Positions 23,948-32,808 of a stretch of DNA of 64,000 nucleotides are shown here, in pieces. A program made the position numbers and the translations under genes. Position 1 is the first letter of the stretch, and each line of letters starts with the position of its first letter. The notes under the pieces were generated by a model. The model was not told where the DNA came from. It saw only the letters and a list, made by a program, of their open reading frames with translations, and ran no database searches. This DNA comes from UBA1046 sp050945515 (lineage in GTDB: Bacteria > Bacillota > Clostridia > Saccharofermentanales > DTU023). The stretch spans positions 1 through 64,000 of the forward strand of contig JBMNTB010000005.1 in assembly GCA_050945515.1 (NCBI GenBank). Direction: 5' to 3'.

Positions 23948-25370
23948 TATGGACGAATTCACTGCCATTCAAGCTGAAATCCTAACCCAATGGCCTACCG
24001 GACGGGATGTGGATTTCGATGAGGCAGTAGCATACCATCAGTCACTGCCGGCGAACAAAATCTTCAGCCGGGAACTGGACAAAGCGAAAACAGACGGTAC
24101 CACTTTGATTCAGCCTCGCGCCGGTGTTGCGCTGATTCCGCAGCATGTCAAATTGCTGACCTATTTACAGGATGAGGGCGAAGCGGACTTGCTGCCAACG
24201 ACGATTGACAGCTATACGCGCCAGAACCGATATAAAGAGGCTGAAATCGGGATTGAAGAATCTATCCGCGAGAACAAGTCAATGTTGAACGGTTTCCCGG
24301 CAGTCAATCATGGCGTCTTCGGCTGCCGACAAATTATCGACAATCTCGATATCCCGGTTCAAATCAGGCATGGCACGCCTGATGCCAGGCTCCTGACGGA
24401 AATTGCGTACGCCGGTGGTTTTACCAGTTATGAGGGCGGAGGGATTTCCTACAATATTCCCTATGCCAAGTCGGTACCTCTGGAAACAACGATTAGGGAT
24501 TGGCAGTATGTTGACCGCCTGACCGGATTATATGAAGAAGCAGGTTGCCCGATTAACCGCGAGCCGTACGGACCTTTGACGGGGACTTTGGTACCGCCGT
24601 TTATTTCCCATGCCGTGGCGATAATAGAGAGCATTCTGGCGGCCGAGCAAGGTGTCCGCAATATTACCGTGGGCTATGGCCAATGCGGCAATCTGGTACA
24701 GGATGTCGCTGCTATTCAGACCTTGCAGTCATTGACTGACGAATACTTGCGTCGTTTCGGATATGGAGATGTGCAAGTTACCACAGTGCTGCACCAATGG
24801 ATGGGAGGCTTCCCGCAGGATGAAGCCAAAGCTTATGCGGTGATTGCCTGGGGCAGTGCGGTAGCAGCTCTGTCCCATGCCACTAAAGTAATTGTTAAAA
24901 CACCCCATGAGGCCATGGGTGTCCCCACTAAAGAAGCCAATGCCGCCGGTCTCAGGACTACCAGACAACTGATTTCCATGTTGGGGGAACAAACTCTCAA
25001 CACCTATAGCCTCAAGGATGAGAAAGTTATCATTGCCGCTGAGACGAGAGCAGTTGTGGATCGGGTGCTGGAACTGGGTGAAGGCGATATAGCAGTGGGG
25101 ACCATCCGTGCTTTTGATGCCGGTGTTCTGGATATTCCTTTTGCACCCAGCCGTTTTAATGCCGGCAAAATGCTGCCGGCCAGAGACAATGATGGCTGTA
25201 TCCGTCTCTTTCATCCCGGGAATGTTCCCTTGCCGCCGGAATTGCTTGACTTCCATCAGCAAAAGATGGAAGAGCGGGCGCATTATGAGAATAGAAAAGC
25301 ATCGTTCCAGATGGTTATCGATGATGTCTATGCTATCAGTAAAGGGCGTCTGGTCGGACGTCCGCGCTGA
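23919..25370 (+). CDS. glmE: Methylaspartate (glutamate) mutase subunit E
   Basis: The catalytic TIM-barrel subunit of glutamate mutase. The 483-residue translation has the family start region (EILTQWPTGRDVDFDEAV), the VRHGTPDAR-like segment IQIRHGTPDARLL, and SYEGGGISYNIPYAK. Length matches the known 483-485 residues. ATG 23919 is supported by AAGGAG 7 bases upstream; it overlaps glmL by 29 bp, giving coupling. It needs adenosylcobalamin together with GlmS. Confidence 0.96.
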   Translation: MSDLTAKRLSMDEFTAIQAEILTQWPTGRDVDFDEAVAYHQSLPANKIFSRELDKAKTDGTTLIQPRAGVALIPQHVKLLTYLQDEGEADLLPTTIDSYTRQNRYKEAEIGIEESIRENKSMLNGFPAVNHGVFGCRQIIDNLDIPVQIRHGTPDARLLTEIAYAGGFTSYEGGGISYNIPYAKSVPLETTIRDWQYVDRLTGLYEEAGCPINREPYGPLTGTLVPPFISHAVAIIESILAAEQGVRNITVGYGQCGNLVQDVAAIQTLQSLTDEYLRRFGYGDVQVTTVLHQWMGGFPQDEAKAYAVIAWGSAVAALSHATKVIVKTPHEAMGVPTKEANAAGLRTTRQLISMLGEQTLNTYSLKDEKVIIAAETRAVVDRVLELGEGDIAVGTIRAFDAGVLDIPFAPSRFNAGKMLPARDNDGCIRLFHPGNVPLPPELLDFHQQKMEERAHYENRKASFQMVIDDVYAISKGRLVGRPR

Positions 25371-25404
25371 GTAAATAACGAATAAGAATATAGGAGAATC
25401 ACAA

Positions 25405-26652
25405 ATGAGAATTAAGAAAATGGTCTGTTCCCCAGGTTTAACCGGATTTTTCTTCGACGATCAACTGGCAATCAAAAGAGGTGCAGTAGCTGACGGAGCC
25501 CACTATATCGGCAAGCCTTTAACACCGGGATTTACATCGGTGCGCCAACCGGGCGAATCGGTCGCCGTTATGTTGCAGTTGGAGGATAATCAGATCGCCT
25601 GGGCAGACTGTTGTGCAGTCCAATATTCCGGCGCCGGCGGCAGAGACCCCCTATTCCTGGCTGCTGATTATATACCGATCATTTATGAACATGTTGCTCC
25701 GTATTATGAGGGCAGAGAAATTACTACTTTCCGTGAAATGGTGAAAGAGCTGGACGAGATCAGGGTAAATGGCAAGAAGCTCCATACGGCTATCCGCTAC
25801 GGGGTCAGCCAGGTTCTGCTGCATGCGGTCGGCCTCAAAAATAATAAGTTGATGTGTGATGTCATTGCGGATGAATACGGTCTGACTGTGACCAACGAGA
25901 TGATCCCCATTTTCGCTCAGTCAGGAGACGACCGCTATAACAATGCGGATAAGATGATTATCAAAGGTGTTCCTGTCTTGCCGCATGCTTTGATCAATAA
26001 TGTTGAGACTAAATTAGGTAAAAATGGTGAATTGCTGGCGGAATATCTGGAATGGCTGGTCAAGCGCATCAGACAACTCAGACCGGAAGCGTCTTATCAG
26101 CCGACGCTTCAGATTGATGTCTACGGCACGATCGGTCAAGCCTTCGGTGCACACAATATCAGTGGCATGGCAGACTATCTGGCAGTGCTGGAAGAGACAG
26201 CCAAGCCGTTCAAACTGCGGATCGAGGGTCCGATGGACGCCGGCGACCGTGCTACTCAGATCAAATGCCTGTCTGAACTCACTGACGAAGTAGACAGGAG
26301 AGGTCTTGGTGTAAAGCTGGTGGCTGACGAATGGTGTAATACCGTGGAAGATGTGCGCGCTTTTGCCGATGCCGGAGCCGGACATATAATTCAAGTCAAA
26401 ACGCCGGATCTGGGCGGGCTGAATCATACGATCGAGGCCATACTCTACTGTAAGGAGAAAGGTATCGGAGCCTATCAGGGCGGTACCTGTAATGAGACAG
26501 ATCGCTCAGCCATGATCTGCGTACATGTAGCTATGGCGGTTCAAGCTGATCAGATTCTGGCTAAGCCCGGTATGGGAGTTGATGAGGGAATCATGATTGT
26601 CTATAACGAAATGCAAAGAATTATTGCGCTCCGTGAGTCGGGAGTGCGCTGA
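25405..26652 (+). CDS. mal: Methylaspartate ammonia-lyase
   Basis: An enolase-superfamily lyase that removes ammonia from 3-methylaspartate to give mesaconate, the second step of the pathway. The 415-residue protein has the typical N-terminus (MRIKKMVCSPGLTGFFFDDQ), the metal-binding acids on the barrel strands (IDVYGTIG; RIEGPMD; LVADEWCN) and the catalytic Lys in IQVKTPDLGG. Length is that of the Clostridium enzyme (413). It has an AGGAG site and follows glmE by 34 bp. Confidence 0.97.
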   Translation: MRIKKMVCSPGLTGFFFDDQLAIKRGAVADGAHYIGKPLTPGFTSVRQPGESVAVMLQLEDNQIAWADCCAVQYSGAGGRDPLFLAADYIPIIYEHVAPYYEGREITTFREMVKELDEIRVNGKKLHTAIRYGVSQVLLHAVGLKNNKLMCDVIADEYGLTVTNEMIPIFAQSGDDRYNNADKMIIKGVPVLPHALINNVETKLGKNGELLAEYLEWLVKRIRQLRPEASYQPTLQIDVYGTIGQAFGAHNISGMADYLAVLEETAKPFKLRIEGPMDAGDRATQIKCLSELTDEVDRRGLGVKLVADEWCNTVEDVRAFADAGAGHIIQVKTPDLGGLNHTIEAILYCKEKGIGAYQGGTCNETDRSAMICVHVAMAVQADQILAKPGMGVDEGIMIVYNEMQRIIALRESGVR

Positions 26653-26698
26653 GGCGCTATGCTAAAATATTGCTATCAAAGGTGAGGGAGATTGAATT

Positions 26699-27628
26699 AT
26701 GTCATATTCCGCACGTATGCAAAAAAGCCATCTCTACAGTGTTTTACTGTCTCCGCGCGGGATGCCGCGTCTGGCTGATCAGGGCATGCAGATCGCCCAA
26801 CAGTATCTAAGTCCCTTTGATCTGTTGATTGGTCTGATCGGAGACAGCGGCTCCGGCAAGAGCATCCTGATTAAGGGTATGTTCCCCGGCTTGGAGCTGA
26901 CGAATGATGATGAGGGTGTCAATGTCAGACCGCTACCGATCATGGATTTGGACGATACGGGTTTTTTCAGCCCCCATACCTATCATCTGGACATCCGTTT
27001 TGAGTCCGCTTTTTATCAAATGCACGAACTGGCCAGCGCCATCAACGAAGCGGTTAAACGCAAAAAACGGGTCATTGTCGAGCATTTCGACCTGATTTAT
27101 CCCTATCTGGGGCGCAATGCCCATCTACTGCTGGGCCTTGGTGAAGAGATTATAGTGACGCGCCCCAATATCTTCGGACCGGAGCCTGACCATGTGAAGA
27201 AGATCGTCTATAAATCGATCCCTTATCGTCGTATGACTCATACAGCTGAAGATCTGGTTTCCTATTCGCTGAACGATTATCGCATACATCGTTATGAACA
27301 TGCCGAGGTACGGCACGGCTTTATTCTCATCTTTGATGAAAAGCCGGAAATCGATCTGCGCGAGCTGGAGGAGCGGGTCAAAGAGCTGATTGCCGCCGAC
27401 CTGCCGATATCCTATCTGGATGATACGCATATTCTGATCGGTGATCAGAGACATTTTTGCACCGGTCCTCGCATGCATGTCGAATCCACCGGCGAAATCG
27501 AGAATTTCCGGCTTTACCACGAATTCATACGTGATACGATAACCGGCAGTTATTTGATGGTCGGACTTGTTGCCGTGGATCATGAATTCAAACTCAGTGA
27601 GCTGAACCAGCTCACTCTGCCGGACTAA
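26699..27628 (+). CDS. P-loop protein with alanyl-tRNA-synthetase second-additional-domain-like C-terminus
   Basis: A 309-residue protein of unknown function. Residues 44-60 hold a P-loop GLIGDSGSGKS as in small nucleoside kinases, and the region to about 150 looks kinase-like (VIVEHFDLIYPYLG). The C-terminal half resembles the second additional (editing-type, Zn-binding) domain of alanyl-tRNA synthetase, with MTHTAEDL near 181 and CTGPRMHVESTGEI near 254. I recall proteins of this double type near methylaspartate genes in Clostridia, but no reaction is known to me. It sits 46 bp after mal and 26 bp before citD, inside the operon, with GGTGAGGGAG as binding site. Confidence 0.75.
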   Translation: MSYSARMQKSHLYSVLLSPRGMPRLADQGMQIAQQYLSPFDLLIGLIGDSGSGKSILIKGMFPGLELTNDDEGVNVRPLPIMDLDDTGFFSPHTYHLDIRFESAFYQMHELASAINEAVKRKKRVIVEHFDLIYPYLGRNAHLLLGLGEEIIVTRPNIFGPEPDHVKKIVYKSIPYRRMTHTAEDLVSYSLNDYRIHRYEHAEVRHGFILIFDEKPEIDLRELEERVKELIAADLPISYLDDTHILIGDQRHFCTGPRMHVESTGEIENFRLYHEFIRDTITGSYLMVGLVAVDHEFKLSELNQLTLPD

Positions 27629-27654
27629 TTGGCTTTTGTTAGCAGAGGTGGAGG

Positions 27655-27924
27655 ATGAAAATAATCAAAACGGCCAGTGCCGGAACATTGGAATCAAGTG
27701 ATATTCTGGTGACTGTACAGCCGGCGGATATCCTCAAGCTGGAGCTGGAATCGCCGGTACTGGCGCAATATGGGGAACAAATCGAGGAGACAGTCCGGAC
27801 AGTTTTAGCGAATCTGGGAGTAAAAACCGGCTTGATTATGCTCCAGGATCAGGGTGCCCTGGACTGTACGATCAGAGCCCGGCTGGAGACGGCAGTCAGG
27901 CGCGGTGCCGAGCAGGAGGTCTGA
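27655..27924 (+). CDS. citD: Citrate/citramalate lyase acyl carrier (gamma) subunit
   Basis: The 89-residue acyl carrier of the lyase complex. It carries the phosphoribosyl-dephospho-CoA arm on a serine; Ser 14 in AGTLESSDILV matches the known attachment position. The body (VQPAD..LELESPVLAQYGEQIEETVR) is typical. In this operon the complex most likely cleaves (S)-citramalate to acetate and pyruvate rather than citrate. An AGAGGTGGAGG site precedes the ATG, and citE follows after 2 bp. Confidence 0.95.
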   Translation: MKIIKTASAGTLESSDILVTVQPADILKLELESPVLAQYGEQIEETVRTVLANLGVKTGLIMLQDQGALDCTIRARLETAVRRGAEQEV

Positions 27925-27926
27925 AG

Positions 27927-28811
27927 ATGAGGAGATCTTTGCTGTTTTTGCCCGGCAATAGTCCGGTTATGCTGCAAAACGGCGCGGTTATGCCGGCAGA
28001 TGGACTGATCATGGATCTTGAGGATGCGGTGGCACCTGATCAGAAAGATGCCGCCAGATTGCTGGTGACATCGGCCTTGCGCTCTCTGGATTACAGTCAG
28101 GAAATCATTGTCAGGATTAATGCCCCGGACAGCGGTCATTGGCAGCAGGATTTGTCAGCCCTGGTACCGTGCCGCCCCGGGGCAGTTATGACGACTAAGA
28201 GCAATGTCGAGGCAGTCAAGGAGACAGCGGAATTGCTGACAGAACTGGAGCAGGCCAATCAGATAAAGCCGGGCACGATCGGGATTATTGCTTTAATTGA
28301 AACTGCGTTGGGAGTAGAACAGGCCTATGAGATTGCCACGGCCTCCGAGCGGGTAAGTGCCCTGTTCTTAGGTGCCGAAGATCTGGCGGCCGATCTGCAG
28401 TGTGAGCGCACCAAGGAAGGCGCCGAGATTTTCTACAGCAGGAGCAGATTGGTGCTGGCAGCCAGAGCGGCCGGCATTGACGCGATTGATACTCCCTTTA
28501 CGGATGTTCAAGATGATGAGGGGATCATTACTGATGCCGAGCTGGCCCGCAGTCTGGGCTTCTCCGGCAAGGCGGCGATTTCTCCCCGCCATCTGTCGGT
28601 TATTAATCGGGTATTTAGCCCTCAGCCGGAAGCAATCCGCTCTGCACTGGCAGTGATGGCAGCACTTGAGCAAGGCAAGCGGGAGGGCAAGGGAGCCGTT
28701 TCTTTGGACGGCAAAATGATTGATGCCCCGATCGCTGCCAGAGCAGAGCAAGTGGTGGCCGCAGCCAAAAAGCTGGGGCTGTTACCGGAGTGGAAATGTG
28801 GTATGAGCTGA
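27927..28811 (+). CDS. citE: Citrate/citramalate lyase beta subunit
   Basis: The lyase subunit that splits the acyl-ACP thioester. The 294 residues show the HpcH/HpaI-type fold with RRSLLFLPGNSPVM at the start, GLIMDLEDAVAPDQKDAAR, and the acidic metal-site loop FLGAEDLAADL. Length is normal. An AGGAGG site lies in the end of citD, and its stop overlaps citF. Citrate and citramalate lyases cannot be told apart here by motif; the operon favours citramalate. Confidence 0.95.
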   Translation: MRRSLLFLPGNSPVMLQNGAVMPADGLIMDLEDAVAPDQKDAARLLVTSALRSLDYSQEIIVRINAPDSGHWQQDLSALVPCRPGAVMTTKSNVEAVKETAELLTELEQANQIKPGTIGIIALIETALGVEQAYEIATASERVSALFLGAEDLAADLQCERTKEGAEIFYSRSRLVLAARAAGIDAIDTPFTDVQDDEGIITDAELARSLGFSGKAAISPRHLSVINRVFSPQPEAIRSALAVMAALEQGKREGKGAVSLDGKMIDAPIAARAEQVVAAAKKLGLLPEWKCGMS

Positions 28812-30217
28812 TGAGAGATAAAGTGCTCCATTCGATTACGGACGCTCTCCGTCTTACTGAGGTGAAAGACGGTATGACTTTGTCCTTCCACCACCATTTG
28901 AGAAATGGTGATTATGTGCTGAATCTGGTGCTGGCAGCGGCTCAGAAACTGGGGCTCAAGGATCTGACTATCAATGCCAGTGCTATCTTTGACTGCCATC
29001 TGCCCCTGTTGGATCTGATTCGGGACGGCACTGTGACCGGACTGGAATGCAATTACTGCGGTGCTCTGGTCGGCAAGGCATTGTCTTCAGGCCTATTGGC
29101 ACAGCCGGTGATTTTTCGCAGTCACGGCGGTCGCCCGGCGGACTTGGCGAGAGGCAGTGCACGGATCGATGTCGCCTTCGTCGCAGCACCGACAGCTGAC
29201 AGCCAAGGCAATCTAAGCGGCAAATACGGCAGATCAGCCTGCGGCTCGCTGGGCTATGCTTTTTCCGATGTGCAATATGCAGACCGGGTAGTGGCGGTGA
29301 CGGATACTCTGGTGCCCTATCCTCTGGCGGACTTCTCGCTCTCTGAGACAGATGTCGATTATGTCGTGGCGGTCGAGCGAATCGGCGATCCGGCAGGTAT
29401 TGTCTCGGGAACAACCCGGGTGACTCGCGATCCGGTGGGTCTCTTGATGGCAGATATGGCAGCCGGGGCGATCAAAGCCTCAGGTCTGTTGCGGGATGGC
29501 TTTTCTTTCCAGACCGGGGCCGGCGGCGCCTCATTGGCGGTGGCTTATGCTGTGGAGAAAATAATGCTGGCGGAGGGTATACAGGGCAGCTTTGCTTCCG
29601 GCGGCATCACGAGTAAGCTGGTGGAGATGCAGAACGAAGGCTGTTTCGAATCTCTGCTTGATGTCCAATGCTTTGATCTGGAGGCGGTGCGCTCTCTGCG
29701 CGAGAACCCCGCTCACCGGGAAATATCGGCCAGTCAATATGCCAGTCCCTTGGCCGCCAGTGCGGTTGTTGACAGTCTCGACACCGTGATCCTGGGTGCT
29801 ACCGAAATCGATCTCGACTTTAATGTCAATGTCCATACCAATTCGCAGGGCTGGATTATGGGCGGCTCCGGCGGTCACAGCGATACCGCTGCCGGAGCTA
29901 AGCTGGCGATCATTATCGCCCCCTTGATGCGGGCCAGACTGCCACTGATTGTTGATCGTGTGCAGACGATCTCTACGCCGGGGCAGACGGTTGATCTGCT
30001 CGTCACACAGTACGGCATCGCCGTCAATCCGCTGCGTCCGGAATTGGCCGGCCGTCTTCGCGAGGCAGGTCTGAAAGTAGTGCCGATTGCAGAGCTTAAG
30101 CAGCTGGCGGAGCGGATTTGCGGTGTGCCGAAGGCGCTGAAAAATGAGAACCGCGTCATTGCCGAGGTGCTCTACCGGGACGGTAGCGTCATCGATACAA
30201 TCAGACAGGTAGACTAA
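28796..30217 (+). CDS. citF: Citrate/citramalate lyase alpha subunit
   Basis: The transferase subunit that exchanges acetyl for citryl or citramalyl on the carrier. The hallmark DGMTLSFHHHLRNGDYVLNLV is near residue 24, and GSGGHSDTAAGAKLAI is near 357. The protein is about 473 residues, roughly 35-45 shorter than usual CitF because the normal N-terminal segment before the HHH motif is nearly absent. ATG 28796 is chosen for the CGGAG 5 bases upstream; GTG 28790 and ATG 28811 are alternatives. It overlaps citE by 16 bp. Confidence 0.94.
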   Translation: MWYELMRDKVLHSITDALRLTEVKDGMTLSFHHHLRNGDYVLNLVLAAAQKLGLKDLTINASAIFDCHLPLLDLIRDGTVTGLECNYCGALVGKALSSGLLAQPVIFRSHGGRPADLARGSARIDVAFVAAPTADSQGNLSGKYGRSACGSLGYAFSDVQYADRVVAVTDTLVPYPLADFSLSETDVDYVVAVERIGDPAGIVSGTTRVTRDPVGLLMADMAAGAIKASGLLRDGFSFQTGAGGASLAVAYAVEKIMLAEGIQGSFASGGITSKLVEMQNEGCFESLLDVQCFDLEAVRSLRENPAHREISASQYASPLAASAVVDSLDTVILGATEIDLDFNVNVHTNSQGWIMGGSGGHSDTAAGAKLAIIIAPLMRARLPLIVDRVQTISTPGQTVDLLVTQYGIAVNPLRPELAGRLREAGLKVVPIAELKQLAERICGVPKALKNENRVIAEVLYRDGSVIDTIRQVD

Positions 30218-30220
30218 GCG

Positions 30221-31411
30221 ATGGATCTGCGCCGACTTGATCTGAATTCAGACTCTGTGCGCCGGGACCGGGAACAGATACTCGCCGCGGCCGGTCTGCG
30301 CCCTGAGACAGCGGTGGAAACCTGGGGTTTATATGATAATAATCAGCTGGCGGCGGTCGGTTCCCGCACAGGCAATATTCTGAAATGTCTGGCGGTTGCT
30401 CCCGAATACCAGGCCGGAAAAGCATTCGACCTGGTCACCGCTAAACTGTTACAAGCTGTCACAGCGGATCAGATCCGCCGGCAAGAAGATGTATCGTTTT
30501 TGTCGGGGTTTGATCGCGATGAGAGGGAGGAGATTTGGCCGGTGCCCGGCTGGGACAGTGTCTTTGTTTACACAAAGGCAGCCAGTGCGCAGGCTTTCAG
30601 CTGGCTGGGTTTTGAGATCCTGGAATTCGTTGACAATAAATTGGTTCTGATGGAAAAAGCCGGAAAAAGCGGTGGTCTTAAGGGCTATCTGGACTTTATC
30701 CGGTGCCGTAGCGTTCGCTGTTTGTGCCCGGATGATCCAACTTCGGATCAGATAACAGCTGATAAGTATGATGATTGCCCTCAAGTCAGAGCTGCCGACG
30801 CTTCAAGCGGAACGATTTCGGCGCTTGTCATGCACGCCAATCCCTTTACCCTTGGCCATCTCTATCTGGCTGAGCTGGCTGCGGCAGAGTCAAGCCTGGT
30901 TCATGTCTTTGTCCTGTCGGAAGAGAGTCAAGATTTTCCGGCTCTTGACCGCTTGCTTCTGGTCAAGGAGGCGACAAAACATTTGACCAATCTGATCGTA
31001 CATCCCACAGGTCCTTATCTGGTTTCGGCTGCGACTTTCCCGTCTTATTTTCTACCCGCTGATGAAGATGTTACTGTCCTGCAGGCAACTCTCGATGCCA
31101 AAATCTTCCTGCATCGGATTGCACCGGCACTTCATATCCGGCGCAGATATTTGGGTACCGAGCCCATTAGCCACACTACAGAGCTCTACAATCAGATGCT
31201 TAGTGAAGTATTTGGCGATGAATTGGAGCTGGCGGTTGTACCGCGGATGGAAACAGAAGACGGGCGGCCAATTTCCGCTTCGCGCGTACGCAAAGCATAT
31301 CGAGAGGATACCTGGCAGGAGCTGGCTGATTTGGTACCTCCGGCAACTTTGGAGTATCTGCGTAAGTATAAGGCGGCTACTGCTGCAGAGAATGCTGCGA
31401 AGAAAGAGTAA
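30221..31411 (+). CDS. citC: [Citrate/citramalate (pro-3S)-lyase] ligase
   Basis: CitC acetylates the lyase carrier using acetate and ATP, activating the complex. The 396-residue protein has an N-terminal GNAT-like region (TGNILKCLAVAPEYQAG, about 45-62) and a C-terminal nucleotidyltransferase domain with the HxGH-type motif NPFTLGHLYLAELAA near 207, followed by ISASRVRKAYREDTWQEL. Length is a little above the usual 330-350. The order D-E-F-C-G differs from the common C-D-E-F. The ribosome binding site is weak, so translation may be coupled to citF, 3 bp away. Confidence 0.93.
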   Translation: MDLRRLDLNSDSVRRDREQILAAAGLRPETAVETWGLYDNNQLAAVGSRTGNILKCLAVAPEYQAGKAFDLVTAKLLQAVTADQIRRQEDVSFLSGFDRDEREEIWPVPGWDSVFVYTKAASAQAFSWLGFEILEFVDNKLVLMEKAGKSGGLKGYLDFIRCRSVRCLCPDDPTSDQITADKYDDCPQVRAADASSGTISALVMHANPFTLGHLYLAELAAAESSLVHVFVLSEESQDFPALDRLLLVKEATKHLTNLIVHPTGPYLVSAATFPSYFLPADEDVTVLQATLDAKIFLHRIAPALHIRRRYLGTEPISHTTELYNQMLSEVFGDELELAVVPRMETEDGRPISASRVRKAYREDTWQELADLVPPATLEYLRKYKAATAAENAAKKE

Positions 31412-31484
31412 CCCTATTTGTCTGAGATTTCTGAGCCAGCAGGAGAATATATCAGACAGCTGACTTTTTGGCCCGCCGGAAGAA

Positions 31485-32612
31485 TTGCAGGGTGACCTAA
31501 TTCGAAAAGGAGCAGTGAGACAGATAGCTGATAATCCGTTACAGAATTTACAGAATCAGACGAAGGATAATCCTGCTATAATCGCCGGTGCTCTGGCTCG
31601 GTCAGCTCTGTTGTTTGAAGTTGATCTCACACCGAAGCCCGGATTGGTCGATGCTGAAAACAACGGTTCCCATCCTGATCTGAGCAGAGAGCTGTTCTAC
31701 CTTAGTGCAGAAGTCTTAGAACCCTATTTTAGCCAATACTGGCAGATCGGCGCCGATAAGTCCCTGCCGGCTATCTTTCCCGCTTTGCGCAGCTTGGGTC
31801 TGGAGGCCGAGGCTGAGATGTTTGCTGCCACCGGCGAACGCAATACCCATAAGGGTGCTCATTTTTGCCTGGGTCTGGTACTGGCGGCAGCCGGGTATCT
31901 TTACCATCAGACGGACTGGTACTTAACGAGAACTTATGAAAGGGAGAGGCTAAACGACAAGGTATTACTATATGACAAGGAACGACTACCGGAAACTACT
32001 GTAGCGGAACCGGAGCTAAAACATCCGGGGCTGACCCCTGAGGTACAAATTTCGGAAACTACTACGGTGAAACAGAAACTGCGACTCATTGAGCTGGCTG
32101 CCGAACTGTTGTCTTTTGTGCCGCGAATCTGCGGTGACCTGATTGCGGCGGATCTGGACGACCCGGGAGGAGAATATCAAGCTACCGCCGGAGCCGAAAG
32201 CTTCCGTCGCTATGGGATCGGCGGCATCAGAGCCGAGGTCAGTTCCGGCTTCCCCTCAATCACAAAATACGGTCTTCACATGCTGAAAGCTCACGTTTGC
32301 CGGCAGCCGACGTTCGATGCTACCGGCGCGGGGCTGCTGTCCGACCGCAAGTTGGCTCTCGACTATCTAATGACCCTGATTACCCGGGTAGAAGATACCA
32401 CTTTGATCAAGCGGGGAGGCTTGGCAGGACTTCGGTACGCCCAATCAGCAGCCACTAAATATTTAGACTATCACACTCATAGTAACAGCTGGGAAGCAGC
32501 GCTACGCCGGCTCGATGCCGATTTTCAGGCCAGAAATCTAAGTCCGGGCGGTGCTGCAGATCTCTTAGCCGTCACTTACTTCACTTTCTCTTTAATCATT
32601 GAAATATTATAA
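31485..32612 (+). CDS. citG: Triphosphoribosyl-dephospho-CoA synthase
   Basis: CitG makes the precursor of the lyase prosthetic group from ATP and dephospho-CoA. The family blocks are FEVDLTPKPGLVDAENNGSH near 45, ERNTHKGAHFCLG near 121, and EVSSGFPSITKYGL near 256. At 375 residues it is longer than typical (about 290); an internal stretch at about 150-195 (RTYERERLNDKVLLYDKERL) is extra. The frame opens at TTG 31485; GTG 31515 is the other candidate and no ATG fits, so the start is uncertain by about 10 residues. It ends the operon. Confidence 0.9.
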   Translation: MQGDLIRKGAVRQIADNPLQNLQNQTKDNPAIIAGALARSALLFEVDLTPKPGLVDAENNGSHPDLSRELFYLSAEVLEPYFSQYWQIGADKSLPAIFPALRSLGLEAEAEMFAATGERNTHKGAHFCLGLVLAAAGYLYHQTDWYLTRTYERERLNDKVLLYDKERLPETTVAEPELKHPGLTPEVQISETTTVKQKLRLIELAAELLSFVPRICGDLIAADLDDPGGEYQATAGAESFRRYGIGGIRAEVSSGFPSITKYGLHMLKAHVCRQPTFDATGAGLLSDRKLALDYLMTLITRVEDTTLIKRGGLAGLRYAQSAATKYLDYHTHSNSWEAALRRLDADFQARNLSPGGAADLLAVTYFTFSLIIEIL

Positions 32613-32697
32613 TTCTCCTTCCTGCACGTCATAGCAAAAACTTTTCTTTATTACATTCCCATTTGATTGTATAATGTTCTTAGACGTGGTTTTTTCA

Positions 32698-32739
32698 TCC
32701 TTGCTTTGTTTTTTCGTAAAATATTTTACCAAGCAAGGA
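32698..32739 (+). other. Nested inverted repeats in the leader of the lipoprotein gene
   Basis: Outer arms TCCTTGCTT (32698-32706) and AAGCAAGGA (32731-32739) enclose the perfect palindrome GTAAAATATTTTAC (32716-32729). A TATAAT hexamer at 32670-32675 lies just upstream, so the structure would form in the 5' leader of the next gene. It has no T-tract after it and is not a convincing terminator for citG. Confidence 0.45.
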
Positions 32740-32808
32740 AAGAACCTGTTCCTCCGGAAATGTGCAGAGCTTATCGTACATTGTCTGAATATATATAGGA
32801 GGTGTTCT

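Noticed and set aside
27655..32612. Citrate fermentation operon
   Set aside because: No citrate transporter, oxaloacetate decarboxylase or CitAB sensor nearby; mal and glm genes are in the same transcript, so citramalate lyase fits better.
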